Source of the DNA: Cupriavidus respiraculi
GTDB taxonomy: Bacteria > Pseudomonadota > Gammaproteobacteria > Burkholderiales > Burkholderiaceae
DNA: 64,000 bases
Direction: 5' to 3'
Assembly: GCF_914271545.1 (NCBI RefSeq)
Contig: NZ_CAJZAH010000010.1
Location: 62,001 to 126,000, forward strand
In this document: one piece after another, positions 17,011-25,493 of the stretch
Layout of the letters: every line of letters begins with the position of its first letter
How positions within the stretch are numbered: position 1 is the first letter of the stretch
Position numbers and translations under genes: made by a program
Notes under the pieces: model-generated
The model's database searches: none
What the model was told of the DNA's origin: nothing
The model's input: only the letters and a program-made list of their open reading frames with translations

Positions 17011-18090
17011 ATGCTGTCGCCAGAACAAGACTCTGTACTAGAAGCCATGCAGACCGCTCCGGAGCGCTGGTGGCCTTCGACGGACCTCAAGAACATTATC
17101 TGGGGCAGATCTCCGGCGCTACCCGATCGCAAAGTGCGTCGGATACTGGAAGGGTTGGAGGAGGGTGCGTGGATCGCGAGGGAAGGGAACGGCCCTGCGA
17201 CCCGATGGAAGCTGCTAAAGCGCGCACCGTCGCGGGAGATGAAACGCCCGTCGGCAGATCTGGCGCTCGCCCTGTTAAAGCTGCGCCAGCTCGCGGGCAG
17301 TCACTTACCTCAGCGACTCGGCGAGTACGAGCAATTCTTCGCGAGCGCGGCCCAGGCGCTGGGAGAAAGTGCTGCCGATAGCCGGCTGGTCAGCGCGAAG
17401 GCCTGGATCGGAAAGACGGTCCGCTTGGATGGCGGCTATCCGCTTATCCCGCCTGCCATTGACCCCGAAACGTTTCATGGCCTCCTGGGCGCGCTGTATC
17501 GCGACGAGACGCTGTCTATCCGCTATCGCAAGGCGGATCAAAGCGACGGCGGCGGTAAGGTTTATGAGGTACTTCCGTACGCGCTCGTCGAGAAGGGCCC
17601 GTTCTGGTATCTGGTTGTGCGCAATCGCCGCTCCAGCGGCAGGCAAGGTGATCCGTTTCTGATGCGTTGCGACCGTATCCTCGAGGCCCGGAACATTGGA
17701 TATGTCCTGGAACGCGACCCGGACTTTGACCTAGACGGTTTTGTCCAAAACGAAAAGGTCCTGGAGTGGTTTCCGGATACCCCTCAGGCTGTCGTTCTAC
17801 GTGTCTGGGAATCCAATAACATCCCGAGCCAGTTCAGGGTGGTCCGGATTGCAGAGGACCAAGCAACCGAAGAATGCGAAGGCGGCTTTGTGATTCGCGC
17901 GACGGTGGCGCCGTCAGTCGCGTTGAGGAACCTGCTGCTCCAGCACGCGCCCTTCGTGGAAGTCCTATCGCCAGCATCCTTGCGCACCGAGGTCGCGCAG
18001 ATGCTGGAAGCGGCTATCCGTCGATATGGAAAACCGGGGGAGGGCGCCGGCTCTACGGCGCGACGAGATCAGGCCACGGCAAGCCGATGA
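17011..18090 (+). CDS. WYL-domain transcriptional regulator (BrxR/CapW-like architecture)
   Basis: 359 residues. Residues about 1-75 form a winged HTH (LSPEQDSVLEAMQ; DRKVRRILEGLEEGAWIARE). After a helical linker, residues about 155-215 form a WYL domain with ETLSIRYRKAD, KVYEVLPYALVEKGPFWYLV and RRSSGR, followed by a C-terminal extension (VVLRVWES; NLLLQHAPFVEVLSPASLR). WYL proteins of this layout often sit at the edge of phage-defence islands and repress or tune them by sensing a ligand. It stands upstream of the nucleotidase and Zorya genes, which fits that role. The start may be the TTG at 16996 instead. Its 3' end overlaps the convergent gene by 38 bp. Confidence 0.82.
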   Translation: MLSPEQDSVLEAMQTAPERWWPSTDLKNIIWGRSPALPDRKVRRILEGLEEGAWIAREGNGPATRWKLLKRAPSREMKRPSADLALALLKLRQLAGSHLPQRLGEYEQFFASAAQALGESAADSRLVSAKAWIGKTVRLDGGYPLIPPAIDPETFHGLLGALYRDETLSIRYRKADQSDGGGKVYEVLPYALVEKGPFWYLVVRNRRSSGRQGDPFLMRCDRILEARNIGYVLERDPDFDLDGFVQNEKVLEWFPDTPQAVVLRVWESNNIPSQFRVVRIAEDQATEECEGGFVIRATVAPSVALRNLLLQHAPFVEVLSPASLRTEVAQMLEAAIRRYGKPGEGAGSTARRDQATASR

Positions 18091-18832
18091 GCCCGCGGAT
18101 AGCCGTCGCGGCACAAGGCGGGGAAGCGGGGCCCTGGGTGGCCCTGATGTCGAGTGCGGTACCGCTCCACTTGAATTGCATCCGGTCCTTCAGCGCCGAG
18201 TGGATAGGCTCAGGCGAAACGAGCCAAACTAGTGTGGGCTCGGTCAACGCTGTATTGAAGACTCGCGTCAGGGCCTGTTCCACACCCGCAATCAAACCGT
18301 GCGGGTCATCGGCTTCGGTACAGAACAGCTGGGCCACGATGTCGTGCGCGGCAAGTTCTCGGAATCGGGCAACAGTCGCCTCCCTCGCGCCCGGTTCCAC
18401 CAACACCCTCAACAGCAGTTGCAGGGCAGCCGGCAACCTCCGCTTGCCGCATTGCACCCAGCATCCAGCTCGCACCACTGGTAGTCGTTCGATGCCGCCC
18501 ATGACGATCGCAATTTCAGCTCTGCCACGGCCACGGGCGCTACGCAGCGCATGCACGGGTCCCATGGCATTCCACTTTGCGGCGCCAGTCCCTACGAGCC
18601 CCTTGGCATCGACAAGGTGGATAACGAGATCCGGGACAACGCCCGGCAGTTCCCCGAGCTGCCATAGAACCGAAGCCTCCACATCCCTTCCTGCGGCCCG
18701 GCACTCTTCCAGCGCGGACAATGCCTCCTCCGGGGACAGGCCCCAGCGCTGCAGCGTGATGCGCAAGGGAAGGCCAACGCCCACACCACCAGATGCGCCG
18801 CGAACAGAGTGGCTCGGATTGCTGTTGATCAT
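18053..18832 (-). CDS. Unknown protein in the defence island, convergent with the WYL regulator
   Basis: 259 residues from the ATG at 18832 (MINSNPSHSVRG), which has GGGAG about 10 bases upstream. The codons show the high-G third position of real genes, unlike the opposite frame. Strand/helix alternation suggests an alpha/beta fold: PDLVIHLVDAKGLVG, RAEIAIVMGGIERLP, AHDIVAQLFCTEADD and EPTLVWLVSPEPIHS. LVDAKG and IVMGGIE are reminiscent of nucleotide-binding cores, but there is no Walker A. No family is recognised. Its divergent promoter region with the nucleotidase gene contains a perfect inverted repeat, so the two may share a regulator. Confidence 0.6.
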   Translation of the reverse strand: MINSNPSHSVRGASGGVGVGLPLRITLQRWGLSPEEALSALEECRAAGRDVEASVLWQLGELPGVVPDLVIHLVDAKGLVGTGAAKWNAMGPVHALRSARGRGRAEIAIVMGGIERLPVVRAGCWVQCGKRRLPAALQLLLRVLVEPGAREATVARFRELAAHDIVAQLFCTEADDPHGLIAGVEQALTRVFNTALTEPTLVWLVSPEPIHSALKDRMQFKWSGTALDIRATQGPASPPCAATAIRGLIGLPWPDLVAP

Positions 18833-18845
18833 CGTACGGAAACTC

Positions 18846-18871
18846 CCAGAGTTGCAGTCCCGCAACTCTGG
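18846..18871. promoter_or_regulatory. Perfect 10-bp inverted repeat between divergent defence-island genes
   Basis: CCAGAGTTGC (18846-18855) and GCAACTCTGG (18862-18871) flank 6 bases. The repeat overlaps the 5' leader of the leftward unknown gene and lies about 70 bp before the nucleotidase start. It is a good candidate operator for the nearby WYL protein, though that link is inference. Confidence 0.5.
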
Positions 18872-18941
18872 CCTAAGCACCGGTCAACACGCTGTCCGGT
18901 GAGCCGGAGAACATTCGGCCGCTCTCTCCGAACGTTTGGAC

Positions 18942-19928
18942 ATGTCCTATCCCATAGAAAACAAACTGGTCATTGGCGTCGCGTCGAGTGCGCTCTTCGA
19001 TCTCAGCGAATCGCATCACGTCTACCTTACCGACGGCGTGGAGCGATATCGCGAACATCAAGAAGCCAACCTCGACATCCCATTCCCTAAAGGTGTGGCA
19101 TTTCCTTTCATCCGGCGCTTCCTGAAGATCAATCAAAGCTTTCCCGAGCAGATGCCCGTCGAGGTCGTCCTGCTCTCCAGAAATTCCCCTGAAACCGGCC
19201 TACGCGTATTCCGATCCATCCGCCACTACGGCCTCGACATCACGCGAGCCGCATTTACTGCAGGACGATCGCCACATACCTATCTGCCGGCCTTCAATGC
19301 GTCGCTCTTCCTGAGCGCGAACGAGCAAGACGTTCATGACGCCATCGATGCCGACTATCCTGCCGGCCTGGTGATGCGATCACGCGTCTATGACGACGAG
19401 GCGGACAACCAGTTGCGGGTGGCCTTTGACTTTGACGGCGTGATCGCCAACGACGAAGCGGAGGCCATCTACAAGAAGAATCACGACCTTCGTGAGTTCG
19501 AAGCGCACGAAACAGCCAGGCAAGCTATTCCACACGGTCCGGGGTTGATGGCCGAGTTGTGCGTTGGTTTGTCCAACCTGCAGAAACTGGAAGAGGAGCG
19601 AATCAAGCAAGATCCCAGCTATCAGAAGATTGTCCGGATCGCGCTGGTGACCGCGCGCAACGCGCCTTCCCATGAACGCGTTGTCACGACGCTAAAGAGT
19701 TGGGGCGTCTCGCCCGATGAATCGTTTTTCTTGGGCGGCATGGAAAAGTCCCGCGTTCTGACAATCATGAAGCCGCATATCTTCTTCGATGACCAACGCA
19801 GTCACTTGCGCTCACCTGCGGAAGATATCCCGATGGTCCACGTACCGTATGGCATCGCAAACCAAACCACTAGCGCGCCCAGTCCGGCGGCAGTCGAGCC
19901 GGCCGACGAGCTGGCTCCCGCTGTCTGA
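18942..19928 (+). CDS. Cytosolic 5'-nucleotidase (PF06189-type)
   Basis: 328 residues. The protein matches the bacterial/eukaryotic cytosolic 5'-nucleotidase I family in layout. It starts with YPIENKLVIGVASSALFDL, contains TAGRSPHTYLPAFNASLFLS, and the HAD-like aspartate motif VAFDFDGVIANDEAE lies at about 160. Conserved later parts are IALVTARNAPSHERVV and DESFFLGGMEKSRVL, then HIFFDDQRSHL. It should hydrolyse nucleoside monophosphates to nucleosides. In a defence island this could deplete or trim nucleotides. The same family also occurs as stray cargo on mobile elements. The start may be TTG at 18936. The next gene begins 18 bp downstream, suggesting one transcript. Confidence 0.82.
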   Translation: MSYPIENKLVIGVASSALFDLSESHHVYLTDGVERYREHQEANLDIPFPKGVAFPFIRRFLKINQSFPEQMPVEVVLLSRNSPETGLRVFRSIRHYGLDITRAAFTAGRSPHTYLPAFNASLFLSANEQDVHDAIDADYPAGLVMRSRVYDDEADNQLRVAFDFDGVIANDEAEAIYKKNHDLREFEAHETARQAIPHGPGLMAELCVGLSNLQKLEEERIKQDPSYQKIVRIALVTARNAPSHERVVTTLKSWGVSPDESFFLGGMEKSRVLTIMKPHIFFDDQRSHLRSPAEDIPMVHVPYGIANQTTSAPSPAAVEPADELAPAV

Positions 19929-19945
19929 CAGTAGCCAGGTCACCC

Positions 19946-20809
19946 ATGCTCGCACCCGCACAATACTGGCGCATCGCCCTGGATATCGACGACGTGTCCG
20001 TCCCGTCTTCGGTCTATCCGCTTCCGCCGTGCCTGACCTCACAAACGCGCCCGCCCGCACCCGGCGACGGACTCCTGTTGGCGGCCTACGATCGCGATTC
20101 TCAGATGGGGATGATCCGGTGGATCGGGTTGATTGACCCGGGGCAGGGCGAACTGCTCTGCGTGAATTGGCGTCCGGTGGAAGCGCAGATATGGGTCGAC
20201 ACCGTCCTCGGCCGGAGATTCTGGTCGTCCAAGCCAGGCTTTCGCTTTGCGGACAGCAAGGTGACCCCCTATGGTCTCGTCGAGCTGTTCCTTGGGAATT
20301 TTGAGGGGATGGAGCGGCGGACACGGCGCGGTAAAACCACGAGCTCGCCGATCGAACGCGCGCCACGCTCTCGACAGCAACCGCGGCGAGTTTCCGTGGA
20401 ACGGCTCGTTCCGAGCGAGATTGTGGGAGAGCCGACCGATTCGACCCGTACGGGAGTGGTGTACGTGTTGCAGTCGGCATACGGCCACAAGGTCGGTCGA
20501 ACACGCAATGTCCCCGCCCGAATGCGGGCGTTCGGTGTTCACCTGCCGTTCCTCTACACCATTCCCCTTTGCGCGTGGTTCGACGACTGCGTCGCTGCGG
20601 AAAGCTACTATCACGCCGTTTTTGCCGACAAGCGGATCAACGGCGAATGGTTTGACCTTACCGACGCTGATATCGAGCGAATCCGCTCTCGCGAGTTTGC
20701 CGGCGATTCCACCGACGCGGTGCCGCTGCGCGAACCGAGCGCACCGCTGACGTCTCCACTCACGACTATCGCAATTGAGCAACACCCACGCGGACGGGTC
20801 CACAGTTGA
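19946..20809 (+). CDS. MUG113/T5orf172 (GIY-YIG-like) domain protein
   Basis: 287 residues. The N-terminal 125 residues are unfamiliar (MLAPAQYWRIALDIDDVSVP; GMIRWIGLIDPGQGELLCVN). A basic linker follows (RRTRRGKTTSSPIERAPRSR). Residues about 168-248 form a MUG113/T5orf172 domain of the GIY-YIG superfamily: GVVYVLQSAYGHKVGRTRN supplies the VYVL...KVGRT signature, AAESYYHAVFADKRINGEWF the helix with E and the GEWF end. Such domains are predicted endonucleases and are common in phage and defence settings. The order nucleotidase - this gene - zorA on one strand suggests an accessory to the Zorya unit, although a separate promoter for zorA is possible. Confidence 0.75.
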   Translation: MLAPAQYWRIALDIDDVSVPSSVYPLPPCLTSQTRPPAPGDGLLLAAYDRDSQMGMIRWIGLIDPGQGELLCVNWRPVEAQIWVDTVLGRRFWSSKPGFRFADSKVTPYGLVELFLGNFEGMERRTRRGKTTSSPIERAPRSRQQPRRVSVERLVPSEIVGEPTDSTRTGVVYVLQSAYGHKVGRTRNVPARMRAFGVHLPFLYTIPLCAWFDDCVAAESYYHAVFADKRINGEWFDLTDADIERIRSREFAGDSTDAVPLREPSAPLTSPLTTIAIEQHPRGRVHS

Positions 20810-20834
20810 CACCTTAACCACTAGTATTTACGTT
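20806..20834 (+). promoter_or_regulatory. Possible promoter for the Zorya operon
   Basis: A consensus -35 box TTGACA (20806-20811) overlaps the stop of the preceding gene. Seventeen bases later TACGTT is a poor -10. The surrounding 143 bp is AT-rich for this molecule and is the only gap ahead of zorA. Confidence 0.3.
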
Positions 20835-20952
20835 TTGTCACAAATTGCTGTCTTAGGTCGCGTTCGCCAGGCCCGCGCTTCAACACAAGGAGAGTCGGCG
20901 GATAGCGCTTTCCACGGACAAGTGTTGACGCCGCGCACACGCAGAGTTCGCT

Positions 20953-22944
20953 ATGACTACTGATTCTTTCGCCCTCGTTTCCCAGATCGTCCATTGGACG
21001 ATCTGGCTACTGCTGTTCGGGGCCGTTATTTCTTTCGTAGCTCTGTTCCTGGTACCTGCTGCGCGTGTAGGAAAAGAGTTGCAAGTCGCGATTGACGGAT
21101 TGGCTACTCTGCGCGGCAACGGACCGGTTCTCGATTTGGATAGTCTTCGCAGTAGCACGATGCAAGGCGAGGCACTTCGCCATTGCTGGACGGAGTATCG
21201 GGACACATTGCATGGGCAGAAGCAGGCGACGGCCATGGGGACTATGGAGGTCTCGAGGTGGCGTGCCACCGCCATGGCGAATGGCTTCTTCACCGAGCAG
21301 ACGCTAGTGGACTCGCCACTTCGCACTGAGTTCTTCAAACACTTACCCGGCATCCTGACCGGCCTAGGCATCATCGGCACCTTCTCCGGGCTCATTCTCG
21401 GCTTGCAGAGCTTTCGGGTCTCTGACGACGCCGCGGTGGTCCGCAGCAGCCTGGAGGCTCTGATTCTCAGCGTCGGCGGCGCTTTCATCGTATCCGGCGT
21501 TGCGATTGCCTTTGCGATGCTCGTCACGACCGTAGAGAAGCTCATGCTGAACGGTCGCTATACCCAGGTTGAAAAGCTGTGCGGCCTGATTGATGGGCTG
21601 TTCGATGCGGGAGCAGGGGAGGAGTACCTGCAGCGCCTGGTGGAAGCGTCGGAAACTTCAGCGACGCAAGCGATGCAGATGAAAGAATCGCTAGTCACCG
21701 ATCTGAAGCAGGTGCTCGGCGAACTGACGCAGCAGCAGATCGCGACCATCACCTCAACAAGCGCTCAGCTGGGGCAGTCGATCACGAGCAGTCTCTCTGA
21801 AGGGCTAGCCGAACCGCTGGCTCGTATCTCGAGCGCGGTCCAATCGGTAGGGAACAGCCAGGGAGAAGCGGTCAACAAGCTGTTGACGGATGTGTTGGCC
21901 AGCTTTAGCGCCCAGATGGAAAACATGTTCGGCACGCAGATGCGCGGCATGAACGAAATGCTGGTGCAGACGGCAAATACAATCCAGACCGCATCCGCGA
22001 GTTTTGAGCGCTTGGCCGGCCAGATCCAGCAGGCCGGCTCGGGGGCGGCCGATGCGATGGCCAAGCGAATGGACGAGGCTCTGCAGCAAATGCAGGCGCG
22101 TCAAGCTGAATCGAACGACCAGATGAGGGCGTTCATTGATCAGCTCAAACAGAACGTCGCTCAAGGTCAGCAGGAGTCGGCGGAAGCGACGCGGCAGATG
22201 ATGCGCGACCTGAGCGAGAGCACGACTGCGCTGGTCAAGGGCTTGCAGGATCAGGCACACGCGGCTCACCAGAATCACCTTCAAACTCAGAACGACTTTG
22301 CCGGACAGGCAAGCGGTCTGATGGCGCAGCAGTCTGACCACGTACTGCGACTCACCGATACGATCTCCGAGAGCACCACGGCCATGCGCCAGGTCGCTGA
22401 GCGACTCGAAGCCAGCACACATGCCAGTATCGACCGCATGGCGCTTGGCGCAGAGCGCCTTCAGCACGCATCGACGCGCCTCAGCGAAAACCTCGACGCC
22501 ATGACATCCGCTAGTGCTGGTGTGGTCGGCACGACGGAGGCGCTCGCCAGCTCTGCCAACATGCTGAGCACCGCGCTCACGTCCACTCAGCAGATTCTCA
22601 GCGAACAGAAGGCCGCGCGCGACGCGACGGCATCCATGGTGGCTACCTTGCGCGAGATTCTCGAGAACGCCAAACGAGAGGCAGGCATGACGGCCGAGCT
22701 TGTCGGCAAGTTGGAAACGGCGTCGCGTCATCTTGCGGATGCACAGGACAAGGCGGGGGACTATCTGGAAGAGATCAACCAGGTCCTGGCGGAAGCACAT
22801 GGCGCTTTCGCCCAGCAAGTTACCGAGACGCTGCGCCACGGCAACAAGGCCTTCCACGAGGAATTGGCGCAGGCGACCGGGTTGTTGAAGGGTGCAATTC
22901 AGGATCTCGGCGAGACGCTTGACGCCATGCCCGCGGCCGCATGA
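20953..22944 (+). CDS. zorA: ZorA, MotA/TolQ/ExbB-like channel of type I Zorya
   Basis: 663 residues. Three transmembrane segments are visible: about 12-33 (IVHWTIWLLLFGAVISFVAL), about 130-152 (LPGILTGLGIIGTFSGLILG) and about 167-190 (ALILSVGGAFIVSGVAIAFA). The last two form the MotA/ExbB-type core that surrounds the ZorB helix and conducts ions. From about 190 to the end is a very long Gln/Ala/Thr-rich helical tail with repeated heptads, the hallmark of type I ZorA, thought to project into the cytoplasm and signal phage infection to the effectors. The zorB gene follows after 11 bp. The tail is somewhat shorter than in the E. coli type I protein as I remember it. Confidence 0.93.
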   Translation: MTTDSFALVSQIVHWTIWLLLFGAVISFVALFLVPAARVGKELQVAIDGLATLRGNGPVLDLDSLRSSTMQGEALRHCWTEYRDTLHGQKQATAMGTMEVSRWRATAMANGFFTEQTLVDSPLRTEFFKHLPGILTGLGIIGTFSGLILGLQSFRVSDDAAVVRSSLEALILSVGGAFIVSGVAIAFAMLVTTVEKLMLNGRYTQVEKLCGLIDGLFDAGAGEEYLQRLVEASETSATQAMQMKESLVTDLKQVLGELTQQQIATITSTSAQLGQSITSSLSEGLAEPLARISSAVQSVGNSQGEAVNKLLTDVLASFSAQMENMFGTQMRGMNEMLVQTANTIQTASASFERLAGQIQQAGSGAADAMAKRMDEALQQMQARQAESNDQMRAFIDQLKQNVAQGQQESAEATRQMMRDLSESTTALVKGLQDQAHAAHQNHLQTQNDFAGQASGLMAQQSDHVLRLTDTISESTTAMRQVAERLEASTHASIDRMALGAERLQHASTRLSENLDAMTSASAGVVGTTEALASSANMLSTALTSTQQILSEQKAARDATASMVATLREILENAKREAGMTAELVGKLETASRHLADAQDKAGDYLEEINQVLAEAHGAFAQQVTETLRHGNKAFHEELAQATGLLKGAIQDLGETLDAMPAAA

Positions 22945-22955
22945 AAGGCTGAACC

Positions 22956-23714
22956 ATGATTGGCATACAGACTGCGCGCCCGAGGCGGGGCCGGGAAGAA
23001 GGTGAACGCCCTTTCTGGATTTCGTTCTCGGATCTGATGACCGCGTTGATGGTCCTGTTCCTAGTTGCACTCAGCGTGGCGCTGCTTGCCGTGACCAAGA
23101 AGATCTCGGACGAGGAACGGCAGGAAAAGGCACGGTCCGAACAGATCCACGAACTGATGTCGGAAGTGCGGAAGGTCGCTGCGCAATTCGACGGAGTGCG
23201 GGTCATCGATCGGACCATCGACTTCGGTCCGCGGGGACGCTTCGAACGGGAAGGCCAGAACGTATTGTCGCCAGCCCAGCGCGCGTTGTTGCGAGAATTT
23301 ACCCCGAAACTGCTGGAGCAATTGCGCACCACGGATGCCGGGCGCAACTGGTTCAAGCGTGCCGTCGTCGAAGGGTACGCCAGTCAAACCGGCAAGTATC
23401 TCTACAACCTGAACCTCAGCCTGGAGCGCAGCGAGCGCGTGATCTGCGAACTGTTGCGCGAGCCGCCGACCGGAGAGCCGGCACTGTCTGAGGAGGACCG
23501 GAAACTCGTCGCCACTCGCTTCTTTGTGGGCGGTGCATCCTTCAATTCGCTCAGGGCAACCGCGGAAGACAGTCGGCGAATCGAGTTCAAACTCGAGTTC
23601 AAGACACGGCAGGAACAACAGGATGAGTCAGCCCATCCTTCTCCTGTGACCGACGACGTGGCGCTGATGCAGGCGCTCGATCCCAAAGAAAGATGTCCGA
23701 TCGCCGACCGCTAG
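22956..23714 (+). CDS. zorB: ZorB, MotB/OmpA-like stator partner of Zorya
   Basis: 252 residues. After a basic N terminus, one transmembrane helix at about 20-46 contains the ion-carrying Asp26 in FWISFSDLMTALMVLF, the MotB signature position. Residues about 110-215 form an OmpA-like peptidoglycan-binding domain (RAVVEGYASQTGKYLYNLNL, then SLERSERVICELL with the diaminopimelate-binding Arg region). The last 35 residues are variable. ZorB would anchor the ZorA ring to the cell wall. The 3' end overlaps zorC by 22 bp, a strong sign of coupled translation. AAAGG precedes the ATG. Confidence 0.93.
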   Translation: MIGIQTARPRRGREEGERPFWISFSDLMTALMVLFLVALSVALLAVTKKISDEERQEKARSEQIHELMSEVRKVAAQFDGVRVIDRTIDFGPRGRFEREGQNVLSPAQRALLREFTPKLLEQLRTTDAGRNWFKRAVVEGYASQTGKYLYNLNLSLERSERVICELLREPPTGEPALSEEDRKLVATRFFVGGASFNSLRATAEDSRRIEFKLEFKTRQEQQDESAHPSPVTDDVALMQALDPKERCPIADR

Positions 23715-25480
23715 AGACGTTGCGCTCCCGGCTCGCCTTGGAGATGGATTCGCAACGGGTACTTCGTCCGCCTGTGTGGGGTAGCCCTCGTGCCATGACG
23801 GACGTACTCAAGGACATCCGCGCCACGTTCGAGAACGAAGTGGTTTCGCTGTCGTCGGACGCCATTCAGCAGTCGTTGCAGCGCTTCGGGGCGACGAACG
23901 ACGTGCGGAACTTCACCGAGCTCAAGTACGTGTGCTACGGCGTCACCGTACCGGTCGGCGAGCGGCAATGGCGCATTATCGACAGCGAACCGCTGTTCCA
24001 TCGGCTTCTGACGTTGGTCTCTCACCAGGAAGGCCGCCCCAAGCAGTATCGCCGGTGCTATCAGGGGCTGCTGAATGGCTACTTTCACTTTGAGCAGCGC
24101 AGCGCCGCTGCGCCCGCGACGGTCAACTGGACAACGCTTCAGTCGTTCCTCGCGGGGCGCCTGCCGGTCGTCACGGAAGCAGCCTTGCGCCGCGGTGTCA
24201 TTCCGGCCTGGCTGACTACGCTTGGCGAGCATCGGAACCTTCTGACCAATGACCCTTGCAGCCGGTATGCCGGCCAGCTGATGGACGGCCGCACCGACGA
24301 CCTTCGTTCGCTTTGCGAGGGGCTGGGTATCCCCAACAATTCGTGGGTGTGGGACGAGGCGCTGATGGCGTATGTGCAAGCCGTCTGCGCCAGTGACGAC
24401 GCACGGTACCAGGCGCAGCTGAGCGGGGTCCTGCAGCTCATCAACGGTCGCTCCGACCTGAAGCTACCCGAAGCGCTGGCCAAGCGTTCAACGGCAATGA
24501 CCGTGGTGCGGTACGCCAAATGCGGGTCCAGACCCGAGCACGTAGCCCTACGCGATACCTGTATCAAATGGATCGGCAACCCCTGGCTTAAGCGCATGAC
24601 ATGGGATGCCGAAGTCGCGCATGAGCCGGCACGACGTATGGTCGAAGGCTGGGTTAAGCGGCGTCTGATCCGCGACTTTTTTGAGCTGCTCGCCGAGGAC
24701 GGGTCCGCCGACGTGCGGCGGCTGAATTACTGGCTTGCCTGGGAGCCTGAGATTTCCCAGATGTGGTTCGTGCTGGGGGATGAAGCCCGGCGCAATAGGA
24801 GCGCAGCGTTCGTGAACCTGCGCAAGAGCATGGAAGGGCAGGAGCGCAGCCTTGCGGACAGCAACGCCAGCAACAATGCCTTTGTCATGAAGATCGGTCC
24901 GCTCCTTGTCATCGAGTTCGGTGTGACCGGCAACGCCTGCTATGTGTTCCCCGCGTCCGACTTCCGTACCAACCTCGACGCGCCGCGCTTTACCATTCAC
25001 GACCTAAAACAGAGGCTTGGAGCGACGCGCCTTTCTCATCAGGGAAGCTGGGAAAGCAGCTTCGACTACAAGCTGAAACGCCTGCTGCAATCGGTTCCCA
25101 GATCGAGAGGCGAACTTCGCGCGACAGTTCAGTCCTCGGCACCGTCCCGCGACGTGTCCCCGTCCAGTTCACGCCCCAACGGCGCGACACAGGGCGGTAC
25201 CCCATCATCCGATATCGCTTCTACCCCACCGTTGAACTGGCGCGCCCCTTCACCGGTCGGCGAAGCAAACACGGCGAGTGCCAGCACGTTGAGCGACAGG
25301 GACTTCGCTTCACTGGTGGAGGTGTGTCGCCGACTCGGGATCGAGTGGGAAGACAATCGCGGTAAGGGCGGGGCGTTGTGGGTACTGCTACCTGACCCGA
25401 GTGGACGGCCGCAACTTGTCGCACGCCTGGAGGCAATCGGCTTCCGACATAAGCCCGGCACCGGCTATTGGATGAAATAG
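23693..25480 (+). CDS. zorC: ZorC, EH_Signature-domain protein of type I Zorya
   Basis: 595 residues. Assigned by position between zorB and zorD and by the EH_Signature-like body (for example GYFHFEQRSAAAPATVNW; WLTTLGEHRNLLTNDPCSRY; WLAWEPEISQMWFVLGDEAR; FVMKIGPLLVIEFGVTGNAC). The part 440-530 is a low-complexity linker (SSAPSRDVSPSSSRPNGATQ). The last 65 residues form a separate small domain (FASLVEVCRRLGIEWEDNRG; LVARLEAIGFRHKPGTGYWM). ZorC is required for type I Zorya and binds DNA with ZorD in published work. The C-terminal extra domain after the linker may be a lineage feature. Confidence 0.88.
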   Translation: MSDRRPLETLRSRLALEMDSQRVLRPPVWGSPRAMTDVLKDIRATFENEVVSLSSDAIQQSLQRFGATNDVRNFTELKYVCYGVTVPVGERQWRIIDSEPLFHRLLTLVSHQEGRPKQYRRCYQGLLNGYFHFEQRSAAAPATVNWTTLQSFLAGRLPVVTEAALRRGVIPAWLTTLGEHRNLLTNDPCSRYAGQLMDGRTDDLRSLCEGLGIPNNSWVWDEALMAYVQAVCASDDARYQAQLSGVLQLINGRSDLKLPEALAKRSTAMTVVRYAKCGSRPEHVALRDTCIKWIGNPWLKRMTWDAEVAHEPARRMVEGWVKRRLIRDFFELLAEDGSADVRRLNYWLAWEPEISQMWFVLGDEARRNRSAAFVNLRKSMEGQERSLADSNASNNAFVMKIGPLLVIEFGVTGNACYVFPASDFRTNLDAPRFTIHDLKQRLGATRLSHQGSWESSFDYKLKRLLQSVPRSRGELRATVQSSAPSRDVSPSSSRPNGATQGGTPSSDIASTPPLNWRAPSPVGEANTASASTLSDRDFASLVEVCRRLGIEWEDNRGKGGALWVLLPDPSGRPQLVARLEAIGFRHKPGTGYWMK

Positions 25481-25493
25481 GAACACACATCAT

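Noticed and set aside
17874-18902. Rightward open frame (342 codons) spanning the WYL gene end and the unknown leftward gene
   Set aside because: The minus-strand gene has the better codon third positions, a ribosome-binding site and protein-like composition.
21805-23070. Long leftward open frame (421 codons) opposite zorA/zorB
   Set aside because: It mirrors the Gln/Ala-rich zorA tail, has no motif or ribosome-binding site, and the plus strand is convincingly coding.
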